Shown here: piece by piece, positions 52,677-61,521 of the stretch | Layout: the number at the start of each line of letters is the position of its first letter | Numbering within the stretch: the stretch's first letter is position 1 | Origin: Microbacterium sp. AG1240 | Lineage (GTDB): Bacteria > Actinomycetota > Actinomycetes > Actinomycetales > Microbacteriaceae | Direction: 5' to 3' | Length of the DNA stretch: 64,000 nt | NCBI RefSeq assembly: GCF_003635115.1 | Contig: NZ_RBXJ01000001.1 | Location: 992,001-1,056,000, forward strand | The notes under the pieces: generated by a model | Database searches by the model: none | The model's input: only the letters and a program-made list of their open reading frames with translations | What the model was told of the DNA's origin: nothing | Translations under genes and position numbers: made by a program

Positions 52677-55600
52677 GTGACAGTTCCCGGGATCGTGCGC
52701 GCCCTTGAGCAGGATGAATCGTTCCGGGAGGCGATGGCCGCCGCGGTGGTCGACGCCGACCTCTCGCTGGTGGAGGGGCTGCAGGCCCCGGCCCTCGCCG
52801 GGCTCCTCGAGCGGCGACGCTCGGCCGGGAAGCCCGCGGCACTGCTCGTCGTCGCTCCCACCGGCCGCCGTGCCGACTCGCTGGGCCCCGCCCTGGAGGC
52901 CCTCGTCCCGGGCGCGCAGGTGCTGCACTTCCCCGCGTGGGAGACGCTGCCCCATGAGCGGTTGAGCCCGAGCCCCGAGACCGTCGGCCGACGCCTCGAT
53001 GCGCTGCGACGCATCGCCTCGTGGGACGGCGAGACCCCCCTCATCGTCACCGCATCCATTCGCAGCGCCCTGCAGCCGCTCGCGTCCGGACTCGCCGACG
53101 TCGCGCCGATCGATCTCACCGTGGGCGGGCGCGACTACGACCTCGAGTCGGTCACGCGCCAGCTCGTCGAGCGCGCCTACCTCCGCGTCGACATGGTGTC
53201 GCGCCGCGGCGAGTTCGCCGTGCGCGGCGGCATCCTCGACGTCTTCCCGCCCATCGCCGACCACCCGCTGCGGGTCGAGTTCTTCGGCGACGAGGTCGAC
53301 CAGATCCGCGCGTTCTCGGTGGCCGACCAGCGGTCGCTCCCCGGGGAGGTCACCTCGGTCTCGCTCGTTCCGAGCCGCGAGCTGCTGCTGACCGCCGAGG
53401 TGCGGGCGCGGGCCGCCGAGCTGCGCGACGAGCTGCCCGCCCTCCGGTCGATCCTGGAGAAGATGGCCGAAGGCATCCCCGTGGAGGGGATGGAGTCGCT
53501 CACGCCCGCGCTGCTCGACCGCGTCGTGCCCCTCGTCGAGTACCTGCCGATGGGTGCGGCCGTCGCCCTGGTCGACCCCGAGCGCTCGTTCGCGCGCGCC
53601 ACCACCCTCGCCGACACGAACCGCGAGTTCCTCGATGCCGCGTGGTCGGCCGCGACCGCCGGTGCGGAGACGCCGATCAGCCTGGGGGCGGGCGACTTCC
53701 TTTCCCTCGGCACCCTGCGCGATGCGGCTCGCGAGCGCGAGGGCGTCTGGTGGTCCCTGTCGTCGTTCGACTCGGGGGCCTCCGACGCGACGACCGACTT
53801 CGAGGGCACGGAGTACGACGGTCTCGCCGCCGACGGCTCGGTGCGCGTGCGCGGCCAGGCCGTGCCCTCCTTCCAGGGCAACATCGACGGCGCGACCGAG
53901 CACGTCGGGCAGCTCCTGACAGATGGCTGGCGTGTGGTCGTCGTGGCCTCCGGGCCCGGTCTCGTCGACCGCGCCCGGGACGTGCTGGCCGAGCGCGGCA
54001 TCGCCGCCCGACGTGACGAGGCCCTCATCCAGGAGCCCGCCCCGGGGGTGGCGCTCCTCGTCTGCGCCGAGCTCGAGCGCGGTTTCGAGATGCCGGGGTC
54101 GCGGTTCGCGGTGCTCACCGAGGCGGAGTTCTACGGCCGCGCCGTGGCCAACGACTCGCGCACGGTCAAGAAGCTCGCCTCCAAGCGACGCAACGTCGTC
54201 GACCCGCTGCAGCTGAAGACCGGCGACTTCGTGGTGCACTCCACGCACGGCATCGGCAAGTTCGTCGAGCTGCAGCAGCGCGAGGTCTCCAGCGGCGGTC
54301 GGAATGCGGTCAAGAGCATCCGCGACTACCTCGTGCTCGAGTACGCACCGTCCAAGCGCGGCTACCCGGGCGACAAGCTCTACGTGCCCACCGACCAGCT
54401 CGACCTCCTCTCCCGCTACGTCGGGGGAGAGGCGCCCACCCTGTCGAAGATGGGCGGCAGCGATTGGGCCCAGGCGAAGGGACGCGCGCGCAAGGCGGTG
54501 CGCGACATCGCCGTGGAGCTGGTGAAGCTCTATTCGGCGCGCATGGCCGCGAAAGGCCACGCCTTCGGACCCGACACCCCGTGGCAGCGCGAGCTCGAAG
54601 AGGCGTTCCCGTTCGCCGAGACCCCCGATCAGCTGCAGACGATCGACGAGATCAAGGCCGACATGGAGAAGCCGATCCCGATGGACCGCCTGCTCTCGGG
54701 CGACGTGGGCTTCGGCAAGACCGAGGTCGCCGTCCGCGCGGCCTTCAAGGCGATCCAGGACGGCAAGCAGGTCGCGATGCTCGTGCCGACGACCCTGCTG
54801 GTCAAGCAGCACACCGAGACCTTCACCGAGCGGTTCGCCGGGTTCCCGGTGAAGGTGCGCGCGCTCTCGCGCTTCCAGACCGACAAAGAGGCCCGCGAGG
54901 TGCTCGCGGGCATCACCGACGGCACGATCGACATGGTCATCGGCACGCACCGCATCCTCACCGAGAAGGTGCAGTTCAAAGACCTCGGGCTGATGATCAT
55001 CGACGAGGAGCAGCGCTTCGGCGTCGAGCACAAGGACGCGCTGAAGAAGATGAAGACGAACGTCGACATCCTCGCCATGAGCGCGACGCCGATCCCTCGC
55101 ACGCTCGAGATGGCGGTCACCGGCATCCGCGAGATGTCGACGCTGCAGACCCCGCCCGAAGACCGGCATCCGATCCTGTCGTACGTCGGCGCCCGCAACC
55201 CGAAGCAGATCGCCGCCGCCATCCGCCGTGAGCTCCTCCGCGAGGGGCAGGTGTTCTACGTCCACAACCGGGTGCAGTCGATCAACAAGGTCGCGGCGGA
55301 GCTGGCCGAGCTCGTTCCCGAGGCGCGGATCGCCGTCGCCCACGGCCAGATGGGCGAGCACGCCCTCGAGCAGGTCGTCGACGACTTCTGGGAGCGCCGG
55401 GCCGACGTGCTCGTCTCCACGACGATCATCGAGACCGGTCTCGACATCGCCAACGCGAACACGATCATCATCGACCGCGCCGACAAGTACGGACTGTCGC
55501 AGCTGCACCAGCTGCGCGGCCGCGTCGGGCGCGCCCGCGAGCGCGCCTACGCCTACTTCCTCTACGACGACCAGAAGCCGCTGTCCGAGACCGCCGCCGA

Positions 55601-56285
55601 CCGTCTCGAGACGATCGCGGTCAACAACGACCTCGGCAGCGGCATGCAGGTGGCCCTCAAGGACCTCGAGCTCCGCGGTGCCGGAAACCTTCTCGGTGGC
55701 GAGCAGGCAGGACACATCGCGGGTGTCGGGTTCGACCTGTACCTGCGCATGGTCGGCGAGGCCGTCGCGACCTTCCGCGGTGACGACACCGAGGGGCCGG
55801 CCGAGCTGCGGCTCGAGCTCCCCGTCGACGCGCGCCTCCCCGAGTCGTACATCGACAGCGAGCGCCTGCGGCTCGAGGCCTACCAGAAGCTCTCGGCCGC
55901 AGCATCCGCCACCGCGAAGGACGACGCGATCGACCTCGTCATCGATGAGATGCGCGACCGCTACGGCGAGCCCCCGGCCGAGGTCGACGGACTGATCGCG
56001 GTCGCGCGTCTGCGCCGCCGTGCAGCACGCGCCGGGCTCGAAGACGTCGTCGCGATGGGGCCGAACCTGCGCGTGGCCCCCGCCCGGCTACCCGACTCGA
56101 TGCGTGTGCGCCTGCAGCGCCTCTACCCGAAGGCGAAGCTCGTCTCCGGCGGCGACGCGATGGTCGTGCCGCTGCCGACTGACACGCACGACGCCGCGCT
56201 CATCGCCTGGGTCGCCCAGCTGCTCGACGCGCTCTTCCCCGAGCCCGTCGCCGCACCCGCAGAGCCGCAACCGGCCTCCGCCTGA
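52677..56285 (+). CDS. mfd: transcription-repair coupling factor
   Basis: Large ATP-driven translocase that removes stalled RNA polymerase and recruits UvrA. The 1202-residue protein has the UvrB-like N-terminal part (PTGRRADSLGPAL, FPAWETLPHERLSPS), the polymerase-interaction domain beginning LKTGDFVVHSTHGIGKFVEL, and RecG-like motor motifs LSGDVGFGKTEVAVRAAFK, MIIDEEQRFGV, SATPIPRTLEMA and QLRGRVGRARERAYAY. A C-terminal TRCF domain follows. GTG 52677 lies six bases after TATGCT (52665-52670), a likely leaderless start. A long inverted repeat follows the stop. Confidence 0.96.
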   Translation: MTVPGIVRALEQDESFREAMAAAVVDADLSLVEGLQAPALAGLLERRRSAGKPAALLVVAPTGRRADSLGPALEALVPGAQVLHFPAWETLPHERLSPSPETVGRRLDALRRIASWDGETPLIVTASIRSALQPLASGLADVAPIDLTVGGRDYDLESVTRQLVERAYLRVDMVSRRGEFAVRGGILDVFPPIADHPLRVEFFGDEVDQIRAFSVADQRSLPGEVTSVSLVPSRELLLTAEVRARAAELRDELPALRSILEKMAEGIPVEGMESLTPALLDRVVPLVEYLPMGAAVALVDPERSFARATTLADTNREFLDAAWSAATAGAETPISLGAGDFLSLGTLRDAAREREGVWWSLSSFDSGASDATTDFEGTEYDGLAADGSVRVRGQAVPSFQGNIDGATEHVGQLLTDGWRVVVVASGPGLVDRARDVLAERGIAARRDEALIQEPAPGVALLVCAELERGFEMPGSRFAVLTEAEFYGRAVANDSRTVKKLASKRRNVVDPLQLKTGDFVVHSTHGIGKFVELQQREVSSGGRNAVKSIRDYLVLEYAPSKRGYPGDKLYVPTDQLDLLSRYVGGEAPTLSKMGGSDWAQAKGRARKAVRDIAVELVKLYSARMAAKGHAFGPDTPWQRELEEAFPFAETPDQLQTIDEIKADMEKPIPMDRLLSGDVGFGKTEVAVRAAFKAIQDGKQVAMLVPTTLLVKQHTETFTERFAGFPVKVRALSRFQTDKEAREVLAGITDGTIDMVIGTHRILTEKVQFKDLGLMIIDEEQRFGVEHKDALKKMKTNVDILAMSATPIPRTLEMAVTGIREMSTLQTPPEDRHPILSYVGARNPKQIAAAIRRELLREGQVFYVHNRVQSINKVAAELAELVPEARIAVAHGQMGEHALEQVVDDFWERRADVLVSTTIIETGLDIANANTIIIDRADKYGLSQLHQLRGRVGRARERAYAYFLYDDQKPLSETAADRLETIAVNNDLGSGMQVALKDLELRGAGNLLGGEQAGHIAGVGFDLYLRMVGEAVATFRGDDTEGPAELRLELPVDARLPESYIDSERLRLEAYQKLSAAASATAKDDAIDLVIDEMRDRYGEPPAEVDGLIAVARLRRRAARAGLEDVVAMGPNLRVAPARLPDSMRVRLQRLYPKAKLVSGGDAMVVPLPTDTHDAALIAWVAQLLDALFPEPVAAPAEPQPASA

Positions 56286-56303
56286 GCCCCGGTCACGCCG
56301 AAA

Positions 56304-56361
56304 GTGCCCGTTTCCGCCAAGAGTGCGCGGATAATCGGGCACGATCGGCGGAAACGGGCAC
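56304..56361. terminator. long inverted repeat between mfd and ppc
   Basis: GTGCCCGTTTCCGCC (56304-56318) and GGCGGAAACGGGCAC (56347-56361) are perfect 15-bp arms around a 28-base spacer that itself holds GTGCGCGGATAATCGGGCAC. It sits between convergent gene ends. Confidence 0.75.
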
Positions 56362-56382
56362 CCTCGAGCGGATGCTGCGCGC

Positions 56383-59052
56383 TCAGCCGGTGTTCTGGAG
56401 TCCGGCCGCCACGCCGCTGACCGACAGCAGCAGCAGGCGCTCCTGCTCGGGATCGCTGGGCGTCGCCTCGTCGCCGGAGCGGAGCGAGCGCAGCGCCCGC
56501 AGCTGCAGGAGTGAGAGGGCGTCGACGTAGGGGCTGCGCATCTTCACCGCGCGCTGGAGCACCGGCTTGTTGTCGAGCAGCTCCGAGCCGGCGGTGACGC
56601 GGATCACCCACGAACGCGTCAGCAGCATCTCGCCCATGACGAGGTCGGCGAGGTCGTCGCGGTCGCCGAGGTCGAGGTACCGGCGGGCGATCCGCGCGTC
56701 GGCCTTCGCGAGGCTCATAGCCACGTTGTCGACCAGGGTGCGGAACAGCGGCCAGTCGGCGTACGCCTGACGAAGTCGGTGCTCGTCGCCGACGGCCTCG
56801 AGGGCGGTGCCGAGTCCGAACCAGCCGGCGAGGTTGATGCGGGCCTGCGTCCACGCGAACACCCACGGGATCGCCCGCAGGTCTTCGAGCGACTCGACCG
56901 ACAGGCCTCGGCGCGCGGGGCGGGAGCCGAGAGCGAGGTTGCCGAGCTCCTCCATCGGCGTGACGGTCGCGAACCACGGGGCGAAGCCGGGGGCCTTGAC
57001 CAGTTCGAAGAAGCGGGCGCGCGACGCCTCGTCCATCGCGGCGGCGACATCGGCGTAGCGCTCGGCGGCGTCGCGGTTGCGGTCCTCGTTCGAGGGTGCG
57101 GAGGCCATGAGCACGGCGGCGGCCACCTGATCGATGTGTCGCATCGCGATAGCGGGGTCGCCGTAGCGGGCGAAGATGACCTCGCCCTGCTCGGTGAGCT
57201 TGAAGCGCCCGTCGACGGAGTGCGGCGGCTGGGCGAGGATCGCCGAGTTCGCGGGCCCGCCGCCGCGGCCGAGCGCTCCGCCGCGACCGTGGAACAGCGT
57301 CAGCTCGATGCGGCTCTCATCGGCCCAGGCGGCGATCTTCGCCTGCGCCTCGTACAGCGCGAGGTTCGCGGCGACCGGGCCGACGTCCTTCGACGAGTCG
57401 GAGTAGCCGAGCATGACCTCCAGGCGGCGGTCGGTCGCGTCCAGTCGCGCCACGAACTCGGGGTGATGCACGACCTCGGCGAGGATGGCCGGCGCGGCCT
57501 GCAGATCGGCGAAGGTCTCGAACAGCGGGATGACGTCGAGGACGGGGAGGGTGGCGCCCTCGCCCATCGCGTGACGGGCCAGCGCGTGCACGTTCGCGAG
57601 GTCTTCGGCCGACTGCGTGAACGACACGATGTAGCGCCCCGCGGCTCGCGGGCCGAAGCGCTCCTGCACGAACGCGATCGCGCGGAAGACCTCGAGCACC
57701 TCCTCGGTCTGCTCGCTGCGCGCGCCGCCCGCCTCGAGCTCGGCGAGCACGGCGCGGTGCACGGCGGAGTGCTGACGCACCTCGAGCTCGGCGAGGTGGA
57801 AGCCGTAGGTCTCCACCTGCCAGATCATGTGCTGCAACTGGCCGTATGCCTGGCGCGGTGCGCCGGCTGCCACGAGCGACTCCTGCACGGTGCGGAGGTC
57901 GGCGAGGAGGTGCTCGGGGTCGCGATAGGCCAGGTCGGCGTCACGGGTGCGCGTCGCGGCGATCTTGCGGGCGACGACGAGCAGGATGCGGCGGTGCGGC
58001 TCATTGGGCGAACGCTTGGCGATCTCGGTGGCGGCGTCTTCGTCGGCGGCGCGCAGACGCCGCCACAGTGCCAGCAGCGCGTCGCTCGGCGGGGTCGTGG
58101 TCGCGTCGAGCGTCAGACCGCGGCCGATGCGCTGCGCCGTGCGCTCGAGACCGAGCAGCACGTGCTCGCTGGCGATCCCCGCCGCCTTACGCGTGACCTT
58201 CGCGGTAACGAACGGGTTGCCATCGCGGTCGCCGCCGACCCACGATCCCACGCGCACGAAGGGGCGCACGATCGGCGGGCGGGATCCCGCATCCGCCCCC
58301 TGGATCGCCTCATCGATGCGCCGGTAGACATCGGGCACGGCCGTGTAGAGGGTCTCGTCGAAGATCGCCATGACGGCGCGCACCTCGTCGGTGGGCGACG
58401 GCTTCTCGGCGCGCAGCGGCGCGGTGCGCCACAGGGTGTCGATCTCTTCGATCATCTTCGGTTCGATGCGGGCCGAGTCGGCGCCGTCGCGGATCGCCGC
58501 GTCGCGCTCGTCGATGAACTCCGCGAGACGGCGGATGCTGCTCGACACCGCGCGGCGGCGGGCTTCGGTCGGGTGCGCGGTGAAGACCGGGTGGAACCGC
58601 AGTGATTGCAGGCGGGTCAGCGCCGCCTCCTCGCCGACCTCGGACGACAGCTGCGCGTACGCGCCGGCGATGGAATCGGTGGCGGAGCGCCCCGGGCGTC
58701 CGTCGCGCTCGCGGAGCGCGCGCACGCGCTGGTGCTCCTCCGCGAGGTTCACGAGGTGGAAGTAGGCCGTGAAGGCGCGGGCGACCTCGTCGGCGCGCTC
58801 GACGGTGAAGCCGTCGGCGATGGCCGCCGCACGCGCGAACGCCTCGGGGGTCTCGTCGGTGTAGGCGTGGATCGTCGCCGTGCGGAGGCGTTCGACGTCT
58901 TCGTACAGACCGGGGGAGCCGCTCTCGCGCAGAACGCGCCCGAGCAGCGATCCGAGCAGTCGCACGTCGGAACGCATCTGCTCGGGCAGCTCCTCGGCGG
59001 CTTCGAAGCGGCCGACCAGGTCGATGGCCTCCGTGTGGGTCAATTCGCGCAT
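56383..59052 (-). CDS. ppc: phosphoenolpyruvate carboxylase
   Basis: Adds bicarbonate to phosphoenolpyruvate to give oxaloacetate, feeding the TCA cycle. The 889-residue protein has the catalytic-His region PVFTAHPTEARRR, GSWVGGDRDGNPFVT, GYSDSSKDVG, the mobile loop LFHGRGGALGRGGGP and the C-terminal SGVAAGLQNTG. A TAGCGT box (minus strand, 59059-59064) ends six bases before ATG 59052; GGAGGG directly abuts the start, which is too close for a ribosome-binding site, so a leaderless message is likely. Length is normal. Confidence 0.96.
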   Translation of the reverse strand: MRELTHTEAIDLVGRFEAAEELPEQMRSDVRLLGSLLGRVLRESGSPGLYEDVERLRTATIHAYTDETPEAFARAAAIADGFTVERADEVARAFTAYFHLVNLAEEHQRVRALRERDGRPGRSATDSIAGAYAQLSSEVGEEAALTRLQSLRFHPVFTAHPTEARRRAVSSSIRRLAEFIDERDAAIRDGADSARIEPKMIEEIDTLWRTAPLRAEKPSPTDEVRAVMAIFDETLYTAVPDVYRRIDEAIQGADAGSRPPIVRPFVRVGSWVGGDRDGNPFVTAKVTRKAAGIASEHVLLGLERTAQRIGRGLTLDATTTPPSDALLALWRRLRAADEDAATEIAKRSPNEPHRRILLVVARKIAATRTRDADLAYRDPEHLLADLRTVQESLVAAGAPRQAYGQLQHMIWQVETYGFHLAELEVRQHSAVHRAVLAELEAGGARSEQTEEVLEVFRAIAFVQERFGPRAAGRYIVSFTQSAEDLANVHALARHAMGEGATLPVLDVIPLFETFADLQAAPAILAEVVHHPEFVARLDATDRRLEVMLGYSDSSKDVGPVAANLALYEAQAKIAAWADESRIELTLFHGRGGALGRGGGPANSAILAQPPHSVDGRFKLTEQGEVIFARYGDPAIAMRHIDQVAAAVLMASAPSNEDRNRDAAERYADVAAAMDEASRARFFELVKAPGFAPWFATVTPMEELGNLALGSRPARRGLSVESLEDLRAIPWVFAWTQARINLAGWFGLGTALEAVGDEHRLRQAYADWPLFRTLVDNVAMSLAKADARIARRYLDLGDRDDLADLVMGEMLLTRSWVIRVTAGSELLDNKPVLQRAVKMRSPYVDALSLLQLRALRSLRSGDEATPSDPEQERLLLLSVSGVAAGLQNTG

Positions 59053-59189
59053 CCCTCCACGCTAGCGCCGCCGGATGACGGTGAAGTGACACGGCCCGTC
59101 TCGACGGGTGGGTCCGGTGCGGTCGTGATGACCGCGATACTCGTCTCGTGGCGCGCACGCCCGCAGCATCCTTCTCCCCGGGAGTCCTC

Positions 59190-59828
59190 ATGAGCACCGT
59201 CGATCCGCTCCGCGAAGCCGCTGAGACCATGCGCGCCGTGCGCGACCGCTGCGTCTGGTCGCAGCAGATCGATCACCGCGCGCTCGTGCCCTACCTGGTC
59301 GAGGAGAGCGCCGAGGTGATCGACGCGGTCGAGGCGGGCAGTCGCGACGACCTGCGCGAAGAGCTGGGAGACCTGCTGTGGCAGGTGCTCTTCCACGCCG
59401 AGATCGCCTCCCGCGACGAGACCGACCCGTTCGACATCGACGACGTCGCACGGGTGCTGACCGAGAAGATGGTGCGCCGTCACCCGCACGTGTTCGCCGG
59501 CGAGGTCGCGACGACGCCCGAGGAGGTGCTCGTGCACTGGAACGCGGCGAAGGCTGCGGAGAAGCGCACGCGCACGAGCGTGCTCGACGGCGTGTCCGAG
59601 CACATGCCGTCGCTCGCACTCGCGCAGAAGATGCTCGGCCGCGCCGCCCAGGTCGGCGTCGAGGCGGCGCCGACCGCGGCGCCGGCGCGGACGGAGGCCG
59701 AGCTCGGCGACGCGCTGCTCGCCCTCGTCGCCGACGCGCGCGGCAACGGCTGGGACGCCGAGCGCGCGCTCCGCGAGCGTCTGCGGATGCTGCAGGCCGA
59801 CGTCCGCGCGGCCGAGGGGCCCGCGTAA
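59190..59828 (+). CDS. mazG: MazG-family nucleotide pyrophosphohydrolase
   Basis: Hydrolyses (d)NTPs to the monophosphate and pyrophosphate, limiting mutagenic or stress nucleotides. The 212-residue protein has CVWSQQIDHRALVPYLVEESAEVIDA and the metal motif EELGDLLWQVLFHAEIA, then a second part with VHWNAAKAAEKRT. The ATG 59190 start has GGGAG five bases before it. GTG 59148, 14 codons upstream, has a GATACT box six bases before it and is an alternative leaderless start. A 24-bp palindrome follows. Confidence 0.9.
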   Translation: MSTVDPLREAAETMRAVRDRCVWSQQIDHRALVPYLVEESAEVIDAVEAGSRDDLREELGDLLWQVLFHAEIASRDETDPFDIDDVARVLTEKMVRRHPHVFAGEVATTPEEVLVHWNAAKAAEKRTRTSVLDGVSEHMPSLALAQKMLGRAAQVGVEAAPTAAPARTEAELGDALLALVADARGNGWDAERALRERLRMLQADVRAAEGPA

Positions 59829-59830
59829 CG

Positions 59831-59894
59831 CGCTGAGAGTCCACAACACCCGGACGCGCTTCGCGCTGCCTCCGGGTGTTGTGGACTCTCAGCG
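59831..59894. terminator. 24-bp perfect inverted repeat after mazG
   Basis: The arms at 59831-59854 (starting CGCTGAGAGTCCACAACACC) and 59871-59894 are perfectly complementary over 24 bp. The 16-base loop contains GCGCTTCGCGC. This is the longest perfect palindrome in the window. It lies between two genes on the same strand and 47 bases before hisS. Confidence 0.85.
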
Positions 59895-59940
59895 ATCGGG
59901 CGCGGCGGGACGCCCCGCGGCGACCTGGAAGAATGGCGCG

Positions 59941-61224
59941 GTGGCAACCGTGAACCCGCCGCGCGGCATGCGCGACTTCCTCCCCGCCGAGAAGGCCCGT
60001 CGCGAGCGCGTGCTCGCCGTCATCCGTGACCGCTACCGCGCGCACGGCTTCGACGAGATCGAGACTCCCGTCATGGAGGAGTACTCGCGCCTGCACGCGG
60101 GCATCGGCGGCGACAACGAGAAGCTCGCCTTCAACGTCCTGGCCCGCGGACTCGACGCCGACGCCATCCGTGCCGCCGCCGACGACCCCGCGGCCCTCAC
60201 CGACCTCGGACTCCGCTACGACCTCACCGTGCCGCTCGCGCGCTTCTACGCCAGTCACCGCGGCGAACTGCCCGGCGTGTTCCGCGCGATCCAGATCGCC
60301 CCCGTCTGGCGCGCCGAGCGGCCGCAGAAGGGGCGCTACCGCCAGTTCGTGCAGTGCGACATCGACATCATCGGAGACGCGACCGCGCGCGCCGAGGCCG
60401 AACTCATCGCCGCCACGCTCGACACCCTCGATGCGCTCGGGCTCGAGGGAGGCGTCGTGCGGGTGAACGACCGCCGGGTGCTCGAATGGATGCTGTCGAG
60501 CTTCGGCTTCGTCGAAGACGAACGCCCCCGCGTACTCATCACGATCGACAAGCTCGACAAGATCGGGCCCGACGGCGTCGTGCGCGAGCTCGCCGAGCGC
60601 GGTGCCGCCGCCGCGGCGGTCGAGGCGTTCGGCGAGTTCCTCCGCCGTACCTCGGATGCCGACGCGCCGTTCGGCGAGCAGCAGATCCGCGGGGCGCTCC
60701 CCGACGGTGTCCCCGACGAGATCGTCGCGCACCTGACGGGGATCGGCGACGCCGTCGCCGCCGCGCGGCCGGGGGAGTCCCGCATCCCGGTCGTGTTCGA
60801 TCCGTTCCTCGTGCGCGGCATGGGCTACTACACCGGCACGATCTTCGAGCTCGCCCACCCGAGCGTCGGCTACTCGCTCGGGGGCGGCGGTCGCTACGAC
60901 GGCATGATCGGGAGGTTCCTCGGTCAGGACGTGCCGGCCGTCGGCTTCTCGATCGGCTTCGAGCGCATCGTCGATCTGCTCGAGGGCGACGCGGATGCTG
61001 CGGGGCGCGCGATCGTGCTCGTGCACGACCGCGACGTCACGGTCGCCGAGCTGGTCGCGGTGAAGGCGTCTCTCGTCGCGGAGGGTGCACGCGTCCGCCT
61101 CGAGCAGCGCCCGAAGAACCTCAAGCCGCTCCTCGAACGCGCCGCCGCCGATGGCTACACCGCTTTCGCCTTCGTCGCCGCAGGGGCCGACCCGTCCGAC
61201 CTCGAGGTGAAGCCGCTCGCGTGA
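59941..61224 (+). CDS. hisS: histidyl-tRNA synthetase
   Basis: Class II synthetase that charges tRNA-His. The 427-residue protein begins with RGMRDFLPAEKARRE (motif 1 region), has motif 2 at FRAIQIAPVWRAERPQKGRYRQF, the histidine loop MGYYTGTIFELAHP and motif 3 at GFSIGFERIVDLL, plus a C-terminal anticodon-binding domain. GTG 59941 was chosen; AAGAAT ends six bases before it. The stop is one base from the first of two operators for the next operon. Confidence 0.95.
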   Translation: MATVNPPRGMRDFLPAEKARRERVLAVIRDRYRAHGFDEIETPVMEEYSRLHAGIGGDNEKLAFNVLARGLDADAIRAAADDPAALTDLGLRYDLTVPLARFYASHRGELPGVFRAIQIAPVWRAERPQKGRYRQFVQCDIDIIGDATARAEAELIAATLDTLDALGLEGGVVRVNDRRVLEWMLSSFGFVEDERPRVLITIDKLDKIGPDGVVRELAERGAAAAAVEAFGEFLRRTSDADAPFGEQQIRGALPDGVPDEIVAHLTGIGDAVAAARPGESRIPVVFDPFLVRGMGYYTGTIFELAHPSVGYSLGGGGRYDGMIGRFLGQDVPAVGFSIGFERIVDLLEGDADAAGRAIVLVHDRDVTVAELVAVKASLVAEGARVRLEQRPKNLKPLLERAAADGYTAFAFVAAGADPSDLEVKPLA

Positions 61225-61225
61225 T

Positions 61226-61242
61226 GTCAACAAAAAGTTGAC
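61226..61242. promoter_or_regulatory. operator 1, GTCAA-N7-TTGAC
   Basis: GTCAA-CAAAAAG-TTGAC (extended by one pair on the inner side, GTCAAC/GTTGAC). It lies 31 bases before the ATG of the small membrane protein gene and upstream of the -10 box, one base after the hisS stop. Confidence 0.7.
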
Positions 61243-61252
61243 GCTCCCCGGT

Positions 61253-61269
61253 GTCAACGTTAGATTGAC
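61253..61269. promoter_or_regulatory. operator 2, GTCAA-N7-TTGAC
   Basis: GTCAA-CGTTAGA-TTGAC has the same layout as operator 1, 27 bases downstream of it. It covers the -10 box TAGATT (61261-61266) and ends three bases before ATG 61273, so a bound protein would block transcription. The HTH protein of the same operon is the likely ligand. Confidence 0.7.
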
Positions 61270-61272
61270 ATC

Positions 61273-61521
61273 ATGACCTCCTCGACCGTTCGAAGCCGCA
61301 ATGCTTTCCTGACCGCTTTCTCCGCATCGCTGGTCGTCGTCGGAGCGCTGCTCCTGCTGGCCGGCACCGTGCTGGACTGGAGCGGGTTCTGGGGCGGCGC
61401 CGGACTGGGTGCCGGCGTGGCTCTCGCCGTGGTCGGCGCGTACCTGTGGGGTTATGCGAACGGGCTGCGGCGCGTGCGGTCGGCCGCCGTCTGGATCCCC
61501 AGCTCGGGCGAGGGCGAGTGA
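61273..61521 (+). CDS. two-helix membrane protein
   Basis: An 82-residue protein with two hydrophobic segments (FLTAFSASLVVVGALLLLAG and GAGLGAGVALAVVGAYLWGY) and short ends. The function is unknown and no family is recognised. ATG 61273 follows TAGATT by six bases, so the message is probably leaderless, and two operators lie upstream. Its stop overlaps the HTH gene by GTGA, so both are made from one message; this protein may respond to the same signal as the regulator. Confidence 0.75.
   Translation: MTSSTVRSRNAFLTAFSASLVVVGALLLLAGTVLDWSGFWGGAGLGAGVALAVVGAYLWGYANGLRRVRSAAVWIPSSGEGE

Noticed and set aside
52596..55715. A 1039-codon open frame on the minus strand
   Set aside because: Antisense to mfd, no recognisable motif, low-complexity composition.
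59148..59189. GTG 59148 as the mazG start
   Set aside because: Possible as a leaderless start, but ATG 59190 has a well-spaced GGGAG and fits the usual N-terminus; kept only as an alternative.
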